Source: JACDAE01 sp963717195 (GTDB taxonomy: Bacteria; Chloroflexota; Ktedonobacteria; Ktedonobacterales; Ktedonobacteraceae). From it: 64,000 nt of DNA. The notes under the pieces are model-generated. The model did not search any database, was not told the DNA's origin, and saw only the letters and a program-made list of their open reading frames with translations. Made by a program: the position numbers and the translations under genes. The stretch covers positions 261,843 to 325,842 of the forward strand of contig CAVQVR010000013.1 of the NCBI GenBank assembly GCA_963717195.1. The letters run 5' to 3'. This document shows positions 34,811 through 42,544 of the stretch, piece after piece; the first letter of the stretch is position 1; each line of letters begins with the position of its first letter.

Positions 34811-35209
34811 GTGCCACAGGCGAGTATACAGGTTCGTGTGCCTTTCTTTGATGTGGATAGTACGGAACGCATTCACTATACGGCAATGATGCGCTATATG
34901 GAGATTGCTGAACACGAACTTATGCGCTCGCTCGGTTTTCCTTATGCCAGTGCATTTCGGGATATGAATTTTCCACGCGTCCATGTCTCCTGTGATTACC
35001 GGAACGCAGTACGCTATGACGACGTTCTTACTATAGAGGCTCGTGTGGAACATGTGGGGCGTAGTTCATGGACGATTGTTTTTACTGCGTGCTTAATACC
35101 GGAGGGAGAAGTAGTGGCTGAGGGGAAGATGACGATGGTTGCGATAGATCGGGCAACGGAGCGGGCCAGAGGGCTGCCTGACGAACTACGCAGCGTATTA
35201 ACAGGTTGA
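34811..35209 (+). CDS. Acyl-CoA thioesterase, hotdog fold (YbgC/4HBT type)
   Basis: 132 residues, start GTG at 34811 with AAGGAG 6 nt before. VPFFDVDSTERIHYTAMMRYMEIAEHEL carries the hotdog active-site Asp region of the 4-hydroxybenzoyl-CoA thioesterase group; CDYRNAVRYDDVLTIEARVEHVG is the central strand region. Cytoplasmic hydrolysis of an acyl-CoA; chain specificity unknown. It lies 36 bp after the NnrS gene on the same strand. Confidence 0.88.
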   Translation: MPQASIQVRVPFFDVDSTERIHYTAMMRYMEIAEHELMRSLGFPYASAFRDMNFPRVHVSCDYRNAVRYDDVLTIEARVEHVGRSSWTIVFTACLIPEGEVVAEGKMTMVAIDRATERARGLPDELRSVLTG

Positions 35210-35453
35210 AGCAACTGATAAACTCGGTTACTGTGGCTCTCTCCCACCTTCAGATCGCTATACATGCAACTTCTTCTGGCGAATGTCGATTTTGAGAGTA
35301 TAGAAGAAGTTTAGTCGATTATGCGTTGCATGCAGAACAACGTGTGTTTATAAAATAGCCATCTTGGGGATAGAGGAATGTTTTCGTTGACACGACTTTG
35401 CCTTTATTTATATACTTATAAACGAGCATTTCCCGCGAGTATTGGCCATACCA

Positions 35454-35507
35454 TTTTTATTTTTCATAACGTTTTTATTTTTCATAACGTTTTTATTTTT
35501 CAAGAAG
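35454..35507 (+). repeat. 18-bp tandem repeat before a gene
   Basis: TTTTTATTTTTCATAACG twice (35454-35471, 35472-35489), then a third copy diverging at its end (35490-35507). The block ends 10 bp before the ATG of the coiled-coil gene, so it overlaps the leader and ribosome-binding region. Copy-number change here could alter expression. Confidence 0.8.
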
Positions 35508-35517
35508 GGTTTCGAAA

Positions 35518-36210
35518 ATGTCGTTTACTCAGGATGAACTTCAAGCCTTCAATACTATTTTGGAGCAGAAGCTTGCTACGCATCGTCGCGAATTAGAGCT
35601 TTCTCTGGATCAGCGTATGAATATGCTCAGACAAGAATTAGAGCAGTACCTTGCGGCTGTGCAGCAGAATCTACTATATCATCTCCCTTTAAGTTTATCG
35701 GATCAACAGAATGAATTGAAAAATACTGTAAGCCAGTATCTGGAAACGTATCAGGCGCATGTAAGCGAAGGGGTGAATCATGGGGATGCAAATGTAGCTG
35801 AGATACAGGCCGAGATATCCTGGGAAGATCTGATGGGCGTAATTGACAAGGTAGTAAGTGATCGTCTTTCTTTGCTTGAGGGGTCTATCCAGACGATGTT
35901 TAGAAATACAGAGCGTTCTCTGCTGACGCAACTGCATAGTTTACAAAGTAATTTGATGCAGATAGTGCCACAATTCAGTGATACTACAAACGCAAATATG
36001 ACCGATATACAGGATGTGTTTACGAGTATTGAGCAATTGGAGCGTATTATTGAATCGTTACAGGTGGCAATGACGGCCAACCATACTCTGCTCTCTAATC
36101 GACTCTATCATCATCAACATCTGCCTCTCGAACGTGCTCACCCTGCTCAGCCCTCTGCGCAGCCTTCTACTAATGAAAGTGGCGTGCAGGATATAGAGGA
36201 ACAACTATAG
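35518..36210 (+). CDS. Coiled-coil protein, unknown function
   Basis: 230 residues rich in Gln, Glu and Leu with heptad-like spacing through nearly the whole length (for example FNTILEQKLATHRRELELSL and SLLEGSIQTMFRNTERSLL), suggesting a long helical rod. No signal peptide, no TM, and a disordered Pro/Ser/Gln tail. I do not recognise it. It lies directly behind an 18-bp AT-rich tandem repeat, with AAGAAGGG as a possible ribosome-binding site. Confidence 0.6.
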   Translation: MSFTQDELQAFNTILEQKLATHRRELELSLDQRMNMLRQELEQYLAAVQQNLLYHLPLSLSDQQNELKNTVSQYLETYQAHVSEGVNHGDANVAEIQAEISWEDLMGVIDKVVSDRLSLLEGSIQTMFRNTERSLLTQLHSLQSNLMQIVPQFSDTTNANMTDIQDVFTSIEQLERIIESLQVAMTANHTLLSNRLYHHQHLPLERAHPAQPSAQPSTNESGVQDIEEQL

Positions 36211-36278
36211 GACGTATTTCTGTAACTAGTTTCTCTGACGAGGCCGGACGAGCGTCGTAAATGCGGTCCCTACGATAG

Positions 36279-36307
36279 TTGACAGCCGTAGAATATAATG
36301 ATATTCT
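36279..36307 (+). promoter_or_regulatory. Consensus promoter before the ABC-2 exporter leader
   Basis: TTGACA (36279-36284), 17 nt, TATTCT (36302-36307). Close to ideal for the main sigma factor. It lies 170 bp before the first exporter gene, leaving room for a structured leader. Confidence 0.6.
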
Positions 36308-36314
36308 ATCTGGA

Positions 36315-36452
36315 CCTTTGCAACATAAGTAGAAGTAACGTGTTGCAGAGCCGACACGGGGTGGACAGCGGCCATCCCGCATAACTGTATGCGTGCAAAC
36401 GCAAAAGAGAGAAGCGTACCAGTAGCCCCTACGCGGAGACTACTGGTTTTTG
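36315..36452 (+). ncRNA. Structured leader ending in a terminator, candidate attenuator or riboswitch
   Basis: Between the promoter and the first exporter gene the transcript can form: TGCAAC/GTTGCA (near 36319-36347), GGGGTGG-acagcgg-CCATCCC, TGCGT-GCAA-ACGCA with a GNRA tetraloop, and a terminator ACCAGTAG/CTACTGGT followed by T5 (36418-36452). GCGTA just before the terminator can instead pair with TACGC in its loop, which would compete with it. This is the architecture of transcription attenuation. It matches no riboswitch class that I recognise. It could also be an independent small RNA. Confidence 0.45.
36418..36452 (+). terminator. Terminator in the ABC-2 exporter leader
   Basis: ACCAGTAG (36418-36425) and CTACTGGT (36440-36447) with a 14-nt loop and a T tract, ending 27 nt before the exporter ATG. 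It may also end the coiled-coil gene's transcript. Confidence 0.65.
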
Positions 36453-36478
36453 TGCTGGACAAATACAGGAGAAAGGAC

Positions 36479-37264
36479 ATGCTGCGTTTCTATATAGAGG
36501 TGGCACGTACGGCGTTTCACCGTCAGCTTATCTATCGCTGGGCAAATTTAGCGGGCCTGCTCACCAACGCCTTCTTCGGCTCTGTCTTTAGCTATGTGAT
36601 TATCGCACTCTATCACACGCGTTCGGTCGTGGCTGGCTATAATGTGAATGATACATTGCGTTATACCTGGCTGGTGCAGGCAATGATCATGGTGGTGCTC
36701 CCCTTTGGCTGGTGGGATTTGATGCAGACGATTCGCTCGGGCGAAGTCATTACGGATATGAGCAAGCCCTGCGATTTCTACTGGTACTGGTTTAGTCGCG
36801 AGATTGGGCGCGATATTTACTATTTCTTCTTTCGCTGCCTACCGACGTATGTCTGTGGAATGCTCCTTTTCAGGATTGGCTTGCCGATGGAGTGGCACTC
36901 CTGGCTGGCCTATAGCCTGGCGCTCCCGCTGGGCGCAATGATAGGAATCGCTTATCGTTTCCTTTATAATATAATTGCCTTCTGGATTATCGAAGCGCGG
37001 GCGGTGGCGACGCTGGCGGGGGTACTCGCTCTCTTTTTTACCGGTTCCTATGTTCCGCTTCCGTTCTTTCCACCGGGATTGCATGCTTTTGCAGCCTGGC
37101 TTCCCTTTAATGGATTAATGAATCTTCCAGCCGAATTGCTCGTGGGAAAGCTAACTGGGGGAAGTGTTGTGTTTGAGATTGGACGCCAGATGCTATGGCT
37201 CGTTGCGATAACGTTGTTTGTGCGTGCCGTTACCGCCCGTGCTGGTCTTCGTGTCATCTCGTAA
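36479..37264 (+). CDS. ABC-2 exporter permease, subunit 1
   Basis: 261 residues from the ATG at 36479 with AAAGGA close upstream; the longer frame from 36389 would run through the leader terminator. Six TM helices. VLPFGWWDLMQTIRSGEVITDMSKPCDFYWYWFSREIGRD is the hallmark of the DUF990/ABC-2 permease group that works in pairs with an EcsA/NodI-like ATPase. 27 bp before subunit 2. Related three-gene sets export drugs, dyes or lipids; the substrate is not evident. Confidence 0.87.
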   Translation: MLRFYIEVARTAFHRQLIYRWANLAGLLTNAFFGSVFSYVIIALYHTRSVVAGYNVNDTLRYTWLVQAMIMVVLPFGWWDLMQTIRSGEVITDMSKPCDFYWYWFSREIGRDIYYFFFRCLPTYVCGMLLFRIGLPMEWHSWLAYSLALPLGAMIGIAYRFLYNIIAFWIIEARAVATLAGVLALFFTGSYVPLPFFPPGLHAFAAWLPFNGLMNLPAELLVGKLTGGSVVFEIGRQMLWLVAITLFVRAVTARAGLRVIS

Positions 37265-37291
37265 GGTGGTTAACGAGGAAAGGATGATCTT

Positions 37292-38155
37292 ATGGTCAGT
37301 ATCGTTCATACCAGTTCGCTCTTTCTGCGTGATGCCCGTCTGTACCTGCGTCTCATTAGCATGCAGATTCAGGCACAGGCACAGTACAAAGTCAATCTCC
37401 TTCTTGATATTGCAACCTATCTCTTTACTACTATTTTTGAATTTATTGGCGTACTCCTGTTCTTTGGCCCTTTCCCAACACTGCTTGGTTGGCATGTAGG
37501 TGAAGTGGTATTGTTGACTGCCATTATGTCGATCAGTTTTGGATTGGCGGAGATGATTGGTGCTGGCATCGATAACTTTGCCGAGACGATTCGGCGCGGT
37601 GATTTTGACCGTGTGCTGTTGCGACCTGTGGGTGTTTTTACGCAGGTGATTGGGAGCGACTTTCGTCTGCGTCGCCTGGGTCGTCTGCGTCGCCTGGGTC
37701 GTCTGACTCAGGGAGTGCTGGCGTTTATTGTGGCGTTGCATCTCCTGCCAGATCTGCACTGGACAGTGGATAAGCTGTTTGTGCTTTTCATTGGCGTTGT
37801 AAGTGGAGCAATGATCTTTGTCACTATCTTGCTGCTTGGTGCAACGATCTGCTTCTGGACTATCGAAACGACAGAGTTAACTAATGTTTTGACGTATGGT
37901 GGACGTGAGATGCTCAGTTATCCGTTGACCATTTATCACCAGATACTACAACGTTTTTTCTTGTTTGTGGTGCCGGTTGCCTTTGGTTCGTATGTTCCGA
38001 CCTGTTATATTCTTGGGCGTCCATTGCCTTTGGTTTATCAAATGCGCTGGCTTTTGCTGGCCCTCTGGCTGCTGCTATCTTCGCGTTTGTGGCTGCATTC
38101 GCCTGGCGCTTTGGTGTGCGTCACTATCAGAGCACGGGCAATTGAGCAATTGTAA
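37292..38155 (+). CDS. ABC-2 exporter permease, subunit 2
   Basis: 287 residues, six TM helices, same DUF990 family as the gene before it: GLAEMIGAGIDNFAETIRRGDFDRVLLRPVGVF. The loop after this motif contains RLRRLGRLRRLGRLTQ, produced by a perfect 18-bp tandem duplication (37664-37681 and 37682-37699). Other family members should have the unit once, so this is a recent in-frame expansion in a cytoplasmic basic loop that faces the ATPase. Followed by the ATPase gene after 58 bp. Confidence 0.87.
   Translation: MVSIVHTSSLFLRDARLYLRLISMQIQAQAQYKVNLLLDIATYLFTTIFEFIGVLLFFGPFPTLLGWHVGEVVLLTAIMSISFGLAEMIGAGIDNFAETIRRGDFDRVLLRPVGVFTQVIGSDFRLRRLGRLRRLGRLTQGVLAFIVALHLLPDLHWTVDKLFVLFIGVVSGAMIFVTILLLGATICFWTIETTELTNVLTYGGREMLSYPLTIYHQILQRFFLFVVPVAFGSYVPTCYILGRPLPLVYQMRWLLLALWLLLSSRLWLHSPGALVCVTIRARAIEQL
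37664..37699 (+). repeat. 18-bp in-gene tandem duplication
   Basis: CGTCTGCGTCGCCTGGGT occurs twice in direct tandem and a third copy starts (CGTCTG). It adds RLRRLG to the permease loop. Confidence 0.95.
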
Positions 38156-38213
38156 TACTGGCAAGAGTGTTTTCTTTCCAGGAGTTATAAGCGGGTTGAG
38201 GAGTCTCATCATT

Positions 38214-39233
38214 ATGATTGAAGCCGAAAATTTGAACAAGATGTTTCATATAGCACGTAGGAGAGCTGGTGTGTTGGGCGGATTGCGTAGCATCGTGAAT
38301 CCAGATGTGCGCATCGTCAATGCCGTTCACGATCTTTCTCTACAGGTGGAACGTGGCGAGATGATTGGCCTGATTGGTCCGAATGGTGCGGGCAAAAGTA
38401 CGACCATCAAGATGCTCACTGGTATTCTTATGCCAACCAGCGGGCATATACGTGTGGCCGGTCTGGTTCCTGTGCAGCAGCGCAGAAAGCTAGCCGCACG
38501 TATTGGCGTGGTTTTTGGGCAACGTACACAGCTCTGGTGGGATCTCCCGTTGATTGATTCGTTGCGCCTCTTACGTCACCTTTACCGCGTTCCGGAGCCT
38601 CGCTTTACTGCCAACTTTGAGCGCTTATGCGACATGCTTGATCTAAAAGAGTTTCTCGATACCCCTGTACGTCAATTGTCTCTGGGACAACGTATGCGTG
38701 GCGATCTGACGGCTGCATTGTTGCATGATCCTGAGCTCCTCTATCTAGATGAGCCGACGATTGGACTGGACGTGGTTGCTAAAGCGCGTATCCGTGAATT
38801 TCTCCTGTCGCTCAATACCGAGTCTGGTACGACTATTCTGCTGACCACCCATGATATGGATGATGTCGAGATGCTTTGCCCACGTATGTTGATCATCGAT
38901 CATGGACGCAAGCTTTATGATGGTAGTGTTGCCAGTATTCGCGAACGATTTGGTGGTGAGCGTGCGCTCGTTGCCATTCTGGACTCCTCAGAGTTAGCTG
39001 GATTATCCTACGATGAGGGAATGCCAATCCTGCAAGATTTACCTGAGGGCGTACAACTAATTCATGCTGAGGGACCGCGCCTCTGGCTAAGTTTCAGTCA
39101 CAATGCGTTGCCTGCCCATGAACTGGTATCATGGTTAGGCGCTCGCTATCGATTGCGTGATGTCACTTTTCAGGAGCCAGAGATTGAGGATGTGATCCGG
39201 CGCATCTATGAGGAGGGATTACTGCTTGCATAG
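38214..39233 (+). CDS. ABC-2 exporter ATP-binding protein
   Basis: 339 residues from the ATG at 38214 (TTGAGGAG 10 nt upstream). Walker A GPNGAGKST, Q-loop VVFGQRTQLWWDLPL, signature LSLGQRMRGDL, Walker B LLYLDEPTIGLD and H-loop LTTHDMDD are present. The long Q-loop GQRTQLWWDLP and the ~100-residue C-terminal extension are typical of the ATPase that serves DUF990 permease pairs. Last gene of a three-gene operon starting at 36479. Confidence 0.92.
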   Translation: MIEAENLNKMFHIARRRAGVLGGLRSIVNPDVRIVNAVHDLSLQVERGEMIGLIGPNGAGKSTTIKMLTGILMPTSGHIRVAGLVPVQQRRKLAARIGVVFGQRTQLWWDLPLIDSLRLLRHLYRVPEPRFTANFERLCDMLDLKEFLDTPVRQLSLGQRMRGDLTAALLHDPELLYLDEPTIGLDVVAKARIREFLLSLNTESGTTILLTTHDMDDVEMLCPRMLIIDHGRKLYDGSVASIRERFGGERALVAILDSSELAGLSYDEGMPILQDLPEGVQLIHAEGPRLWLSFSHNALPAHELVSWLGARYRLRDVTFQEPEIEDVIRRIYEEGLLLA

Positions 39234-39326
39234 GTTCAACTTATTTGGTATGCTTAATAACGGGACGATTTTGGGAACAACACGTCCTCGAAGAACGTAC
39301 TATATCTCAAGGAAAGCGAGAGCTCT

Positions 39327-40118
39327 ATGGATAGTTCTCTAAAAAGTACCAATCTTACAGCGGATGATCTAACGGCGTCCCTTAATGAGCATGTGGAGGA
39401 AGTAGGGGGTGCCGAGGAGGAACATCATATTCATCTGCCTAATCCAAGTTTATGGCCATTTATCTTAAGTATTGCGATTCTGGTCACGGTAATCGGTATA
39501 CTGTTCTTGCCGAATAATCCCTGGCTTTCTGTCGTGGGGGCTCCTTTTGTGCTGGTGGGCATTCTGGGTTGGGCGTTGCAGGATCCGATGGCAGCGCCAA
39601 AAGCGGACTATATTATCGTGCCACCACCTCCCAGTGCAGCCGCCGCCCGTTTCTTGATCGGTCAGGAAGTGTTCGACAAGAATGGGGAGTCGCTGGGCGA
39701 GGTAAAGGCGCGTTTCGAGCGTTATATTCTTGCCGAGCGGGGTGGTCTGTTCGCGAAACCCTTTTATATTCCAATAGCGGCTACCGAGGATGAGATCAAA
39801 AATAATGTTGTGCGCTTGAGAGTGAGTGAGCAGGATCTGCTGGACAGAGGTCTGGATGTGGTTCCCAATGATCTCTATGAAGAGGCCCTTGATCCTGGTC
39901 GGCCTGCGCTCAATGGTGTACCACTTTTTGCTAATGGCCCATTGTCTCCAGCCGAAACAGGGCATTACAACTATGGCCCGAACTCACCTGGTATGAATAC
40001 CGATGCCAGCGGATCGTACCATCGCGAAGAGGTTGCACCCAGTCCGCAACGCTATGTGGGTGAAAGGCGCAAAACGTATGTTGCGAGAAAAGCTATTCCC
40101 GCAGCTACATCCAAATGA
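39327..40118 (+). CDS. Membrane protein with cytochrome-oxidase-subunit-4-like N-terminus and PRC-barrel-like domain
   Basis: 263 residues, AAGGAAAGCGAG before the ATG. The acidic N-terminus (HVEEVGGAEEEHHIHLPNPS) precedes two TM helices (~48-95). It resembles subunit 4 of actinobacterial/chloroflexal oxidases. Then come IGQEVFDKNGESLGEVKARFERYILAE and IPIAATEDEIKNNVVRL, which look like a PRC-barrel. The tail is disordered and Pro/Gly-rich. No oxidase core genes are adjacent. The assignment is by resemblance only. Confidence 0.6.
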   Translation: MDSSLKSTNLTADDLTASLNEHVEEVGGAEEEHHIHLPNPSLWPFILSIAILVTVIGILFLPNNPWLSVVGAPFVLVGILGWALQDPMAAPKADYIIVPPPPSAAAARFLIGQEVFDKNGESLGEVKARFERYILAERGGLFAKPFYIPIAATEDEIKNNVVRLRVSEQDLLDRGLDVVPNDLYEEALDPGRPALNGVPLFANGPLSPAETGHYNYGPNSPGMNTDASGSYHREEVAPSPQRYVGERRKTYVARKAIPAATSK

Positions 40119-40140
40119 GGTTTTCCCAATCTTCTTGCTG

Positions 40141-40185
40141 AATGTGGAGCATGGGCGTCACCCTGCGTGTGCTCGTCTCCACATT
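40141..40185. terminator. Bidirectional terminator-like hairpin
   Basis: AATGTGGAG (40141-40149) and CTCCACATT (40177-40185) lie between convergent genes. Confidence 0.55.
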
Positions 40186-40195
40186 TAGTGTGAAG

Positions 40196-41056
40196 TTATT
40201 TTTCCTTTGAGTAGTCGTAAAAGCCTTTGCCACTCTTCTTGCCCAGCATCCCCGAAATTACCATACGACGTAGTAGCGGTGGCGGAGCATAGAGGGGATC
40301 TTTATACTCTTCATAGATAGCTTCAGCAGCCCATAATGTTGTGTCTAATCCTACGTAGTCAAGCAAGGTAAATGGACCCATAGGATAGCCACAGCCGAGT
40401 TTCATAGCGGTATCAATGTCATCACGTGATGCCATACCATTTTCGAGCATACGAATTGCCGCAACCAGGTAAGGAATAAGCAGGAAATTAACGATGAAAC
40501 CTGCGGTATCTTTAGCTAAAACGGGCGTTTTATCAAGAGAATGAGCAAATTTTTTAACCTCTTCAATAGTGGATGCCGATGTAGACAGTGTTTGAACGAT
40601 TTCTACAAGTCGCATTATAGGAGCTGGATTGAAGAAGTGTAAGCCACAAACCTTGTCAGCTCTTTTTGTCACCGCTCCCATCTGCGTAACACTGAGAGAT
40701 GAGGTATTGCTCAAAATAAGCGCTTCTGGTTTTAGTAGGCGATCAAGCGCCGTGAAGAGGCGAATTTTCTCTTCCATATTTTCCAGGATGACCTCGATTA
40801 TCAGGTCACGATCAGCAAAATCTTCTAGCTCAAGCGTCCCACACAAGCGGGAACGATTTTCAGCAACTTGCTCAGAGGTCAATTTGCCCTTTTTTGCCAT
40901 AGTATCCCATGCGTCGTGAATACGGTTGATGCCTTTGTCGAGCAGTGGCTGGTTAATTTCTCGCACCAGCGTTTCATACCCCGATTGAGCACAAGTCTGG
41001 GCAATGCCGCTGCCCATTAAGCCTGCTCCAATCACCCCAACTTTACAAATCGTCAT
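40196..41056 (-). CDS. 3-hydroxyacyl-CoA (3-hydroxybutyryl-CoA) dehydrogenase
   Basis: 286 residues, the standard single-domain-plus-helical form. VGVIGAGLMGSGIAQTCAQSG is the NAD-binding Rossmann start, EVILENMEEK and LSNTSSLSVTQM follow, and CGLHFFNPAPIMRLVEIV carries the catalytic His. KDTAGFIVNFLLIPYL and the GYPMGPFTLLDYVGLD motif of the helical domain complete it. It oxidises 3-hydroxybutyryl-CoA or a similar short chain, in fatty-acid or butanoate metabolism. It stands alone, with no thiolase or crotonase neighbour. Confidence 0.92.
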   Translation of the reverse strand: MTICKVGVIGAGLMGSGIAQTCAQSGYETLVREINQPLLDKGINRIHDAWDTMAKKGKLTSEQVAENRSRLCGTLELEDFADRDLIIEVILENMEEKIRLFTALDRLLKPEALILSNTSSLSVTQMGAVTKRADKVCGLHFFNPAPIMRLVEIVQTLSTSASTIEEVKKFAHSLDKTPVLAKDTAGFIVNFLLIPYLVAAIRMLENGMASRDDIDTAMKLGCGYPMGPFTLLDYVGLDTTLWAAEAIYEEYKDPLYAPPPLLRRMVISGMLGKKSGKGFYDYSKEK

Positions 41057-41431
41057 TGAAGCTTACATCCTTTCAGAAATGGTCGTTACTAAGGGTTGTA
41101 AGGATAGCTTACGAGATATTGGGAAGGTATGCAAGTATCAGGCTGATTGAACTGGGGTTTCCAAAGAAAAGCCCTGAGGGGAGAAGAGGTTCTTGAAGAA
41201 AAGAAGGAAACTCTGAGATATAATGGTTCAGTCGAGCTGCCTTCGTTTCTGGAGAGCATAGAAAGGTCTTTTCATGAAGTCTGTCGAGTCAATCGTCGTG
41301 ATTGATTTATTTGAACCAATGCTTGGGCACCTGCTCATTCGCCCAACTACACTGAGAAAAAGGCTATAAAAGTCCATCTGAAACAGTAGGTCTCAAGCTG
41401 GCCTGGAGTCAGGCTTTAGCCATGGGGTACT
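41057..41431. other. Intergenic region, no feature supported
   Basis: 375 bp between the dehydrogenase start and the TSUP stop. It should contain the dehydrogenase promoter. I see no gene, clear terminator or repeat. Confidence 0.4.
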
Positions 41432-42268
41432 TCATATCAATTTAAAGCCGGATACAGCAAGGACGACAGCCAGAACCGGACGCATATAGCGGTTGGGAAT
41501 GTGTTTGCTTAATTGGCTGCCGATGATCACACCCGGTAGTGAGCCAATCAGTAACAGACCCGTAATGGTCCAATTAATTGTACCTGCAAAGAGGTAGGCT
41601 GTGGCTCCTGCGGTCACTAGCATAAAACCCTGGAAGATGTCTGTCCCGACCAACTCTTTTGTGGTGAGTTTGGGATAGAGAGTGAAGATGGAGACGACAA
41701 TCAGCGTTCCACTTCCTACGGAGGTGAAGCCAACGATAATGCCTACAATTGCACCAAGCAGTGCGGTAATGAGTGGTCGGTAGAAGCGTTCCCACTGTGT
41801 GGCTTCCGGTCTGTGTGTTGAGGCTGTTGAAGGTGCTGCCAGGGTTGTTTGTTTTTGTGCTTCGTGGTTTCTTTTCTCCAGGGTGCGTAGAATATAAGGT
41901 CTGAGGAGCAGAACTACGGCGACCAGTATCAGTACAAATCCGATAGCATGGATAATGAAACCGTTAATTATGTTGCCATACTGTTTTCTTATATACTGGA
42001 CCAGGAAGACGCTAATAAATGTAGCAGGTACGCTGCCACAGGCCAGCCAGAAAGCGACTGTGAAATTGACGTGTTTTGCGCGAATATGTATAAGTGAGCC
42101 AAGCGCCTTCGTAACTGTTGAGTATGCCAGATCCGTACCGACAGCCCACACAGGAGGTACGCGAAAGAAGAGAATGAGAATTGGGGCAAGGAGTGACCCA
42201 CCACCCATACCCGTCAATCCAATGAGAATTCCTACAAAGAGGCCGGCAATTGAATAGCGTACGTCCAT
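41432..42268 (-). CDS. TSUP-family permease (TauE/SafE, sulfite exporter type)
   Basis: 278 residues from the ATG at 42268, with AGGAAGG 7 nt upstream; a longer frame to 42436 would read through the control region. About eight TM helices, with the two TSUP repeats visible: GLTGMGGGSLLAPILIL (N-half) and GFTSVGSGTLIVVSIF (C-half). A basic cytoplasmic loop of ~45 residues separates the halves. Members export sulfite, sulfoacetate or other organosulfur anions. A Fur-type box lies directly upstream, which is unusual for this family. Confidence 0.88.
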   Translation of the reverse strand: MDVRYSIAGLFVGILIGLTGMGGGSLLAPILILFFRVPPVWAVGTDLAYSTVTKALGSLIHIRAKHVNFTVAFWLACGSVPATFISVFLVQYIRKQYGNIINGFIIHAIGFVLILVAVVLLLRPYILRTLEKRNHEAQKQTTLAAPSTASTHRPEATQWERFYRPLITALLGAIVGIIVGFTSVGSGTLIVVSIFTLYPKLTTKELVGTDIFQGFMLVTAGATAYLFAGTINWTITGLLLIGSLPGVIIGSQLSKHIPNRYMRPVLAVVLAVSGFKLI

Positions 42269-42292
42269 GTATATCCTTCCTGAGAGCATTAA

Positions 42293-42309
42293 TTGACAAT
42301 TATTATCAA
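42293..42309 (-). promoter_or_regulatory. Fur-family operator (7-1-7 type)
   Basis: On the minus strand TGATAATAATTGTCA fits the Fur/PerR/Zur consensus TGATAATnATTATCA with one mismatch. It ends 25 bp before the TSUP start codon, over the expected promoter. Confidence 0.6.
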
Positions 42310-42544
42310 CTATATCATATTTGTTGGATGCGTGCAAATTATTTAATCCATTTCTGGAAGGAATATATTGTACGGAATGTACATATATGGATGTGGAGAG
42401 GGGAGTAACAGGGACTATCGCCCCTGTGTCGCCCATTTCTCAGTTGCGTTAGCCCTATCACTTATTAAGACGCTGTTGCAGGTGATTTGTTAAAGTTAGC
42501 GAACAAGTAAGCGTCTGGTGGTCAATGAAGGAGAAAAGGATCAG

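Noticed and set aside
36389..36478. N-terminal extension of exporter permease 1
   Set aside because: It would translate the terminator hairpin; the ATG at 36479 fits the family and has AAAGGA.
37965..38213. N-terminal extension of the exporter ATPase
   Set aside because: The added 83 residues are the permease gene read in another frame; the ATG at 38214 has a ribosome-binding site and matches the family start.
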